Assembly: GCF_036962705.1 (NCBI RefSeq)
Contig: NZ_JBALOQ010000002.1
Span: 1 to 64,000 of the forward strand
DNA: 64,000 bases
Reading direction: 5' to 3'
From: Ferdinandcohnia sp036962705
Lineage (GTDB): Bacteria; Bacillota; Bacilli; Bacillales; Bacillaceae_L
Shown here: one piece after another, positions 34,248-41,016 of the stretch
Layout: each line of letters opens with the position of its first letter
How positions within the stretch are numbered: the first letter of the stretch is position 1
The notes under the pieces: model-generated
What the model was told of the DNA's origin: nothing
The model's database searches: none
What the model saw: the letters and a program-made list of their open reading frames with translations, nothing else
Made by a program: the position numbers and the translations under genes

Positions 34248-36095
34248 ATGTGTGGCTTCGTTGGTTTTGCTGACTCAAAACTTGAAATAGATAAAGTACA
34301 AGTAATAAATGATATGATGGACACGATTATTCATAGAGGTCCTGATAGTGGTAACTATTTTTCAGACGATCATGCAACCTTAGGCTTTCGCCGCCTAAGC
34401 ATCATTGATTTATCTGATGAAGGAAGCCAGCCGATGCTCAATGAAGATGGTAGCTGTGTCTTAGTTTTCAATGGTGAAATCTACAATTATCAAGAGCTTC
34501 GTGAGGATTTGATTGAAAAAGGCCATATTTTCAAATCCGGTTCTGACAGTGAAGTTGTTATCCATGCTTATGAAGAATATGGGGTTGACCTTTTACAAAA
34601 GGTCCGCGGGATGTTTGCATTTGCGATTTGGGATAAAAACAATGAATCGATGTTTTTTGCACGTGATATCTTTGGGATTAAGCCTTTATACTATACCCAA
34701 AATACAACAGATAACTCTCTTATTTTCGGCTCTGAAATCAAGTCGTTTTTAAAACAGCCAGCTTTTAAGAAGGAGCTAAATAAAGATGCGATTAAGCCTT
34801 ATTTAACCTTCCAATATTCAGTGCTCGATGAGACATTCTTCAAAGGTGTTTATAAATTAAAGCCTGGTCATTACATGCTCTATAAAAAAGGGAATATTGA
34901 AATCAAGCCTTATTGGGATATTGATTTTAATGCCGAAGATAAAGGGCTGGACCACTATATTGAAGAAATTAACAATACCTTAAAGGAATCTGTGAAATAC
35001 CATAAAATTAGTGATGTAAAGGTTGGTTCCTTCCTTTCAGGTGGTGTTGATTCAAGTTATATCACGGCTTTATTAATGCCAAATAAAACATTTTCTGTAG
35101 GATTCCAGGATTATGAGGGAATCTTCAATGAAACAAACTTAGCCAAGGATCTATCCGATATCCTTGAAATTGAAAACTATAAAGAACTGATGACGGCAGA
35201 GCAGGCCTTTGACATGCTGCCTACGATCCAATATCACATGGATGAGCCACAATCAAACCTATCATCCGTTCCATTGTACTTTTTATCGAAATTAGCAAGT
35301 GAACATGTAACGGTTGTTCTTTCTGGTGAAGGTGCAGATGAAATCTTTGGTGGATATGTCTGGTACCAAAGTTCTGGAAAGCTAGAAAAATACGAAAAGA
35401 TTCCATTTGGGATCCGTCGTATGATTTCTGGGATTAGTGCTGCACTGCCAAAAAACAAAATCACAAACTTCCTTGTAAAGGGTGGCCAACCGGTAGAGGA
35501 AAAATTCATTGGCCAAGCGAGAATTTTTGAGGAAGAGGACGCTCGCAAGGTTTTAAAAGATGATTATCAAAAAGGCCCTTCCATACAAAGTATTACGAAA
35601 AAAGTGTATGATAAGGTTAAAGGAAAAGATGATGTAACAAAAATGCAGTATCTTGACCTCAAACTTTGGTTACCAGGAGATATCCTCCTTAAAGCAGACA
35701 AAATGAGTATGGCTCACTCTATTGAATTACGGGTACCATTTTTAGATAAAGAAGTTATGTCAATGGCTTCTAACATCCCTACTAATTTACGAGTGAACGA
35801 CATTGATACAAAATATGCTCTTCGTGCTGCATCTAAAAAGGTGCTGCCAGAGGAATGGGCTAATCGTGAAAAGGTTGGATTCCCAGTTCCAATGAGACAC
35901 TGGCTTCGCGAAGAGAAATACTATAAGATCGTAAAAGAAATGTTCGAGTCTGATATTGCAAAAGAATTCTTCCAAACAGATGAGCTTATGAAATACCTTG
36001 ATGACCATTACCATGGAAGACATAACTATGCAAGAAACATCTATACGGTCTATGTATTCCTTGTATGGTATAAGAAATTTTTCATTGAGTTATAA
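34248..36095 (+). CDS. asnB: AsnB-type glutamine-dependent amidotransferase (asparagine synthetase)
   Basis: The 615-residue enzyme has an N-terminal glutaminase domain with nucleophile Cys2 (MCGFVGF), HRGPDSG and FNGEIYNY, and a synthetase domain with the PPi-loop SGGVDSS near residue 265 and GEGADEIFGGY near 366. AsnB makes asparagine from aspartate; in Lactococcus and Enterococcus a relative (AsnH) amidates D-Asp of the peptidoglycan cross-bridge. It follows the MurE-like gene by six bases with tight operon spacing, which makes amidation of a wall precursor more likely than simple asparagine supply. Confidence 0.88.
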   Translation: MCGFVGFADSKLEIDKVQVINDMMDTIIHRGPDSGNYFSDDHATLGFRRLSIIDLSDEGSQPMLNEDGSCVLVFNGEIYNYQELREDLIEKGHIFKSGSDSEVVIHAYEEYGVDLLQKVRGMFAFAIWDKNNESMFFARDIFGIKPLYYTQNTTDNSLIFGSEIKSFLKQPAFKKELNKDAIKPYLTFQYSVLDETFFKGVYKLKPGHYMLYKKGNIEIKPYWDIDFNAEDKGLDHYIEEINNTLKESVKYHKISDVKVGSFLSGGVDSSYITALLMPNKTFSVGFQDYEGIFNETNLAKDLSDILEIENYKELMTAEQAFDMLPTIQYHMDEPQSNLSSVPLYFLSKLASEHVTVVLSGEGADEIFGGYVWYQSSGKLEKYEKIPFGIRRMISGISAALPKNKITNFLVKGGQPVEEKFIGQARIFEEEDARKVLKDDYQKGPSIQSITKKVYDKVKGKDDVTKMQYLDLKLWLPGDILLKADKMSMAHSIELRVPFLDKEVMSMASNIPTNLRVNDIDTKYALRAASKKVLPEEWANREKVGFPVPMRHWLREEKYYKIVKEMFESDIAKEFFQTDELMKYLDDHYHGRHNYARNIYTVYVFLVWYKKFFIEL

Positions 36096-36136
36096 AATTT
36101 GTTTTTCCACATATACATGGTTTCTAGTGGTTTTCT

Positions 36137-36383
36137 AACTTTATTCAGTAGATGTCCTCTACTGGTATAGTTTGGGGAAGAAAGCAAAGAGTATAAATTT
36201 GCGTGGTGGTTCATAACACCGGCTGAATAAAGTTAAGCCTCCGGCGGATGCCACAGATTTTCAAAGGAAGCTTATCGGGCTTAGGATCAAAGACTAAGAA
36301 CGCCATGTCCTGTGGCAACGTCTTTGTGACCCACATCGTGTGGGCCTTAAAAATCTTGGCGCAAATACGCCAAGGCGTATTTG
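36137..36383. repeat. Hairpin + ACGCC/GGCGT intergenic repeat, copy 2 (expanded)
   Basis: It starts AACTTTATTCAGTAGATG and closes its first part with GGCTGAATAAAGTT, then GCCTCCGGCGGATGCCAC, a long middle (AGGATCAAAGACTAAGAACG, CTGTGGCAACGTCTTTGTGA) and ends with CAAATACGCC-AA-GGCGTATTTG (36362-36383), 23 bp before the GTG of the next gene. The middle is shared with the copy at 49681-49864. The 310-bp gap between asnB and the C39 gene is almost entirely this element. Confidence 0.75.
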
Positions 36384-36405
36384 TTTCAAAAAGGGGCAGA
36401 TAGAA

Positions 36406-37191
36406 GTGAAAAAAATAGTAAGTGGTCTATTATTTTTGAACCTCATATGTGTCATTTATTTATTAATGAATGTTGAAACCGTTAAGGGAATTACTAAAAG
36501 TGTACTTTCTGGAACAAATGGAGCGTTTTCTGAGCACTCAACTGTGTATGCCCAGGAAACCAATCCATATCGTGAAGTAACGAACGGTAAAATTGAAGTA
36601 TTTATTCCAGTTGAAAAGGTACTCCAGTTACCCGAGTTGCCAAATGGCTGTGAAATTACATCGTTAACCTCGATATTAAATTTCCATGGCTATCATGTAA
36701 CCAAATTAGACATGGCTGACAATTATTTGCAGAAGGAGCCCTTTACAACAATCAACAACGTATTGTATGGGCCAGATCCACATAAGGCATATGCGGGAAA
36801 CCCAAGGCAGTGGAGTGGATTCTTTTCCTATGCACCTCCGATTGTACAAGCGGCTAAAACGTACTTAGGCGAGGTAGGAGCTGAATTAGAACCTGTAGAC
36901 TTAAGTGGGAGTTCTCGTGAGGAAATCATGATGGAGCTTGAAGAGGGTAACCCAGTAGTGGTTTGGGTAACTTTAGATTTAAGTGAGAAGAAAGTGAATT
37001 ATTCTTGGAATATTCATGACACTAATACAAAATTCGATGCGCCGACAAACTTACATTCAGTTGTCCTAAATGGCTATGTAGGCGATACGGTGCACGTAAT
37101 GGACCCATTGCAGGGACAAATCATATATGATGCAGATGCCTTTTTTGCAAGCTATGAGGACTTAGGGAGTCATGCAATGACAGTGAAGTAG
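36406..37191 (+). CDS. Membrane-anchored C39-like cysteine peptidase
   Basis: The 261-residue protein begins with a hydrophobic signal/anchor (VKKIVSGLLFLNLICVIYLL) and an outside C39_2-type papain-like domain. The Cys nucleophile is in LPNGCEITSL near residue 84, the His in NLHSVVLNGY near 222 and an Asp in HVMDPLQG near 237. Such domains cleave peptides outside the cell. The gene starts at GTG 36406, eight bases after AAGGGG, just beyond a repeat element. It overlaps nothing but is eight bases from the racemase gene, so the two form a unit. Confidence 0.8.
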   Translation: MKKIVSGLLFLNLICVIYLLMNVETVKGITKSVLSGTNGAFSEHSTVYAQETNPYREVTNGKIEVFIPVEKVLQLPELPNGCEITSLTSILNFHGYHVTKLDMADNYLQKEPFTTINNVLYGPDPHKAYAGNPRQWSGFFSYAPPIVQAAKTYLGEVGAELEPVDLSGSSREEIMMELEEGNPVVVWVTLDLSEKKVNYSWNIHDTNTKFDAPTNLHSVVLNGYVGDTVHVMDPLQGQIIYDADAFFASYEDLGSHAMTVK

Positions 37192-37199
37192 GTGAAAAC

Positions 37200-37907
37200 A
37201 TGGAACAAAAAACATTAGGTGTTATCGGTGGCATGGGCCCAAAAGCAACCTCTGTTTTCTTTGATAAAATTGTCAACCAAACAGAGGCTCATAAGGACCA
37301 AGACCATCTTAATATGGTTGTTCTTAATCATGCAACTCTTCCGGACCGAACCCATGCAATCCTTACAAATACAGGTGAAACGTTTATAGATGCCATTAAA
37401 AGTGATTTTAAACTGCTTGAAGCAGCAGGGGTTGCAAACATTGCCATTCCTTGTAACACATCTCATTATTTTTACGATGAGCTGCAAAAGATGACAAAGA
37501 TCCCGATTATCAATATGGTTGAAGAAACGATTAAGGATATCCATGATATGTATGGGGAGGGTGCAAGGATTGGAATTCTTGCTACAAACGGGACGATACG
37601 CAGTGGAATCTATGCGGATGTTTGTACAAAGTATAAGCTTGAACTATTAACCCCGAATGACTCCTTACAAGGAAAGGTCATGGACATCATTTATAACAAT
37701 GTCAAAAGTGACCTCGATGTTGATTCTAGTGAACTTGAAGAGTTAATCATGCATCTTGTAGAAAAAGAAAAGTGTAAAATGGTCATTTTGGCATGTACGG
37801 AATTATCCTGCATCAAATTAGGTGATGAAGCCGCAAAGCATAGTATTGACGCGATGAATGTATTAGTTGAGAGATCCATTTTACGTTCAGGCAAACGCCT
37901 AAAATAA
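37200..37907 (+). CDS. Aspartate/glutamate racemase family protein
   Basis: The 235-residue protein has the two-Cys active site of PLP-independent racemases: IPCNTSHYF near residue 84 and LACTELSC near 197, with VIGGMGPKATSVFF at the N-terminus. It should interconvert L- and D-aspartate or glutamate. As it is not MurI-like in opening (GVIGGMGP is the aspartate racemase form), D-aspartate is the best guess. It would supply the D-amino acid for the ATP-grasp ligase upstream. AGGTGAAAAC precedes the ATG. Confidence 0.85.
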   Translation: MEQKTLGVIGGMGPKATSVFFDKIVNQTEAHKDQDHLNMVVLNHATLPDRTHAILTNTGETFIDAIKSDFKLLEAAGVANIAIPCNTSHYFYDELQKMTKIPIINMVEETIKDIHDMYGEGARIGILATNGTIRSGIYADVCTKYKLELLTPNDSLQGKVMDIIYNNVKSDLDVDSSELEELIMHLVEKEKCKMVILACTELSCIKLGDEAAKHSIDAMNVLVERSILRSGKRLK

Positions 37908-38232
37908 TGTGTAGGGAAATAGGAAATTAAGCTCATCTACTTAGGTGAGTTTTTTTGTGCTATACTTCGACAAGTGGTAGTGATGCTTGTCGAAAGTTCT
38001 AGCTTTCACAGGTCTTACGGTTTGTCGAAAAATCTTTAAGAAACCCGGTATTTTCAATAGATTATGAAATGAAATTGTAATATTACTTTGACGTTTTAAG
38101 ACAATTTTTTATGTTATAATACAAAACATGAGAATATGTAGCAAAATATGATATTTATGGTGGGAAATGAATGTTTTTTCTATCCATTGAAAATGATAGA
38201 TTGCTAGGTTGGTAGAAGGGAGATGCTATCGG
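37908..38232. other. 325-bp gap before the M23 gene
   Basis: After the racemase terminator there is a perfect inverted repeat TTCGACAAG (37966-37974) / CTTGTCGAA (37986-37994), with a third TTGTCGAA at about 38025. A TATAAT (38115-38120) may be a -10 box; upstream, TGTAATATTACTTTGAC (about 38076) resembles a WalR site (two TGTWAH boxes five apart) with a poor second half. Confidence 0.4.
37932..37957 (+). terminator. Terminator of the racemase gene
   Basis: CTCATCT pairs with AGGTGAG (one G-T pair), followed by seven T. Confidence 0.75.
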
Positions 38233-39570
38233 TTGAAAGGAAAACTCCTTATGATCGGAATAGGTATATCAATAGGACTCGGAAGTTTATTGACGGCAAT
38301 GCCTAATCCTGCATTAGCGACTCAGAAAAATGAAGAGCTTGAGAATGAGAAAAAAGAAGTACAGGAAAAGAAATCTGAGCTAGATTCTGAAATCATTCAA
38401 AAAGAAGATGCTATCGGTGAAATCAAAAAGCAAAAAGTCGGTGTTGAACAAGAAATTAAACGACTTGATGTTGCGGTAGGTGATACACGTGGCAAAATTG
38501 ATGGCACAAAAGCACAAATCCAAGAAACGAAGGATGAAATTGAGCGCCTTGAAGCGGAAATGAAAGTACTTGAGGAACGAATCCACAAGCGGGACGAGCT
38601 TATCAAAGAACGTATGCGTAGCCTCCAGCAAAGCGGTGGAGTGGTTAGTTATGTGGATGTGTTACTAGGTGCTAAAAGCTTTAATGACTTCATCAACCGG
38701 GTTAGTGCAGTATCTACATTTGTACAAGCTGACCGTGAAATCATGAAAGAACATGAAGCAGACATTACACAACTCGAAGAAAATAAAGGTGAGGTAAAAA
38801 CCTTACTTGTTCAGCAGGAAGAACAGCTGAAGGAACTTGATCGATTAGAGGTCCAGCTACAAGCTCAAATTCAAGAACAAAATAAAGTAATGGCTCAGTT
38901 AGAGGTCGAGGAGCAAAAGATGCATGAGGAGCTCCATGCATTAGAGGATGTCGGAGAATTATTAGCCGCTCAGGAAAAGGCGATTCAGATGGAAATCGAT
39001 GCTTGGAACAAAAGACAAGCAGAGCTTGAGGAGCAGCGAAGAAAAGCTGAAGAAGAACGGCAAAGAGCTGAAGAGGAACGGAAAAAGGCTGAAGCTGAAG
39101 GAAGAACACCGCCTCCATTACCCCAAACACCACCGCCTGTTATAAACAATGGAGGGTTTATTAACCCAACTACAGGACGGGTCACATCCGAATTTGGAAT
39201 GCGTTGGGGAAGCATGCATTTCGGGATTGATATTGGTAAAGGCGGTCGACCAGGAAACATTCCAATTTATGCGTCAGCAGGCGGTACTGTTACGCGCTCA
39301 CGCCTTGAAAGCAGCTATGGAAATGTCATCATGATTACCCACTATATCAATGGGCGTCAAATGACTACTGTGTATGCACATTTAGATCAACGTTTTGTTG
39401 GTCAGTATGACCGAGTGGAACAAGGTCAATTGATCGGCTACATGGGGAATACAGGCCACTCAACCGGTCCACATCTTCATTTTGAAATCTATAACGGACC
39501 GTATAGTCCAACTCAATACAGTGGTGGACACTCAAATGCAGTGAACCCACGTCAATATGTGTCATTTTGA
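38233..39570 (+). CDS. Secreted coiled-coil M23 endopeptidase (EnvC-like)
   Basis: The 445-residue protein has a signal peptide (about 26 residues, ending PALA), a long coiled coil of about 230 residues rich in Glu, Lys and Gln, a Pro-rich linker (TPPPLPQTPPP) and a C-terminal LytM/M23 zinc domain. Zinc ligands are HFGIDIG (His and Asp) and HSTGPHLHFE. It should cut peptide cross-links in the wall or activate amidases. The start is chosen at TTG 38233, about ten bases after AAGGGAG, because it begins the hydrophobic signal peptide; eight earlier in-frame codons would put charged residues ahead of it. It follows the wall-modification cluster and may act on the same cross-bridges. Confidence 0.87.
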   Translation: MKGKLLMIGIGISIGLGSLLTAMPNPALATQKNEELENEKKEVQEKKSELDSEIIQKEDAIGEIKKQKVGVEQEIKRLDVAVGDTRGKIDGTKAQIQETKDEIERLEAEMKVLEERIHKRDELIKERMRSLQQSGGVVSYVDVLLGAKSFNDFINRVSAVSTFVQADREIMKEHEADITQLEENKGEVKTLLVQQEEQLKELDRLEVQLQAQIQEQNKVMAQLEVEEQKMHEELHALEDVGELLAAQEKAIQMEIDAWNKRQAELEEQRRKAEEERQRAEEERKKAEAEGRTPPPLPQTPPPVINNGGFINPTTGRVTSEFGMRWGSMHFGIDIGKGGRPGNIPIYASAGGTVTRSRLESSYGNVIMITHYINGRQMTTVYAHLDQRFVGQYDRVEQGQLIGYMGNTGHSTGPHLHFEIYNGPYSPTQYSGGHSNAVNPRQYVSF

Positions 39571-39577
39571 TAATAGA

Positions 39578-39609
39578 AGCGCCCGACTGATGATGGTCGG
39601 GCGCTTTTT
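39578..39609 (+). terminator. Terminator of the M23 gene
   Basis: AGCGCCCGAC pairs with GTCGGGCGCT, followed by five T. Confidence 0.9.
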
Positions 39610-39641
39610 AAAACAAAAAACCCACATTTCGAATGTGGGTT
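39610..39641 (-). terminator. Terminator of the Crp/Fnr gene
   Basis: CCCACATT pairs with AATGTGGG; on the minus strand it is followed by TTTTTTGTTTT. Confidence 0.85.
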
Positions 39642-39648
39642 TACAATT

Positions 39649-40350
39649 TCACAATGTTTTTGCCTTCTTTTTTACGCCTTCAAGATCGAGGATGTGAATA
39701 TCCCGTTGACCGTTTACCTCAATAAGTTTTTCTGAAATGAATTTGACAAATTTTCGGCTAATGGTTTCAGGTGTTGTGCCGATCAAAGACGCCAAAACCT
39801 TTTTTGTTATAGGAAGCTTAAATCGACCATCCTTGGAGCGTACTCGGTTATTGAACAAGAGGAGTACACTTGCTAAACGTTGTTCGACCTCCATTAAGCT
39901 CAGTAAACTCATCCACTCGTCGGCTTGATAAATTCTCTCGTTTAATGCCCGCATGAAGCGAAGCGCCATTTTATGATTGCGCTCTAATATATTCAAAAAG
40001 TCCTGTTTCTGAATGGTATAGATAACGGTATCGTTAATTGCCACCGCATTTGCATAATGATTTTCTGATTGGAGCATGGCGGATTGACCAAAAAAGTCAT
40101 CAGGGAATAGGAGGCGAACAATTTGTTCCTTTCCATCCTCAGCCACTTTTGTGATTTTAATAATGCCCTCACCGATAATATACAGAGTGTCGGAAGGATC
40201 ACCTTCTCTAAAAATCACATCTCCTTTAGGGTAATCTCGAATTTGAATGACCTTTTGTAAAAGATCCATTTCCTTTTCATTTAAACCTTGAAAAATAGGT
40301 ACCAGACGAATGTTGCTTGGATCATGTGGACTGCTAATCATACAGAACAC
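39649..40350 (-). CDS. Crp/Fnr-family regulator without C-terminal iron-sulfur cysteines
   Basis: The 233-residue protein has a cyclic-nucleotide-type sensor domain (residues 15-130; REGDPSDTLYIIGEG, FFGQSAML) and a winged helix (about 185-205; SLIGTTPETISRKFVKF). The single Cys lies near the N-terminus, so it is not an oxygen sensor of the B. subtilis Fnr type, which uses a C-terminal Cys cluster. The GTG at 40350 is five bases after AAAGGAG and is preferred to longer in-frame starts. It stands alone; the Fnr-like palindromes before doxX may be targets of a regulator of this family. Confidence 0.83.
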   Translation of the reverse strand: MFCMISSPHDPSNIRLVPIFQGLNEKEMDLLQKVIQIRDYPKGDVIFREGDPSDTLYIIGEGIIKITKVAEDGKEQIVRLLFPDDFFGQSAMLQSENHYANAVAINDTVIYTIQKQDFLNILERNHKMALRFMRALNERIYQADEWMSLLSLMEVEQRLASVLLLFNNRVRSKDGRFKLPITKKVLASLIGTTPETISRKFVKFISEKLIEVNGQRDIHILDLEGVKKKAKTL

Positions 40351-40619
40351 TTTTTCTCCTTTCAAAATGCCCATAAAATGCGGACTCTTGTTGTACTTTA
40401 GTTTACCTACCTTTTTAAAAAGCATAAGCGCCATATGGATAAGGAACGTCGACTAAAGGCTGCCACAGGTTATTTGACCTCGAGGTGCTAGGCGCTTATG
40501 CCAGATTGGCCGAAGTCTAAACTGACTTTTCTAACGGTTCCTTTACTTCAAGTGGAATGTTGTACTACAATAGAGACTTCAGTTTATGTTATTTTAAAAT
40601 CATAATATTTTCTTTAGAT

Positions 40620-40750
40620 CAAATACGCCTTTGCGTATTTGTGCCTGATTTTTTTCGAGTTTGCTCGAAAAGTTTCCTCTAAAAAATCGTGGCATCCGCC
40701 GGAGGTTTTAACTTTATTTAGCAGAAGTCCCACTTCTGCTGAATAAAGTT
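40620..40750. repeat. Hairpin + ACGCC/GGCGT intergenic repeat, copy 3 (reverse orientation)
   Basis: It reads CAAATACGCC-TT-TGCGTATTTG, then a TTTTTTCGAG/CTCGAAAAG stem, GTGGCATCCGCCGGAGG and the hairpin AACTTTATTTAGCAGAAGT / ACTTCTGCTGAATAAAGTT. It has the same order as copies 1 and 2 read from the other strand, so the element can lie either way. Confidence 0.75.
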
Positions 40751-40982
40751 AAAATTCCTTCGAAAACTTGATTTATATCAAGGAAACTTTCTGCTTTCAA
40801 CTATAAGATAAGAATAACATATTTAATCAGAATTATGACTATATAATGACTCTTATTTTGCCTAAGTTTTCGGGTTTATTTTTAGTAATTTCCAATGTAA
40901 GCATTTTACTAGAAATTAACTGGAAATGGGGTATAGTATGGGTAGAAGTCATAGTTCTATGGAACACAATTTGTCTATGTGA

Positions 40983-41001
40983 ATATTACAAAGTGTAATA
41001 T
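40983..41001. promoter_or_regulatory. Palindrome at the odhA ribosome site
   Basis: ATATTAC (40983-40989) and GTAATAT (40995-41001) flank AAAGT, directly before TGGAGG. It may be a protein-binding site or an RNA hairpin that limits odhA translation. Confidence 0.45.
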
Positions 41002-41016
41002 GGAGGCTAATTTAAA

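Larger units (their letters stand above)
40351..41016. other. 666-bp gap between the Crp/Fnr and odhA genes
   Basis: 40440-40510 holds fragments (GGCTGCCACAGG, GGCGCTTATGCC) that resemble pieces of the dispersed repeats. 40620-40750 holds an inverted copy of the hairpin repeat. A palindrome lies at 40983-41001. The rest is AT-rich, and I find no further gene. Confidence 0.5.

Noticed and set aside
38985..39260. Antisense ORFs over the M23 gene
   Set aside because: They arise from the Glu/Lys-rich coiled coil read backwards and have Ser-rich low-complexity sequence.
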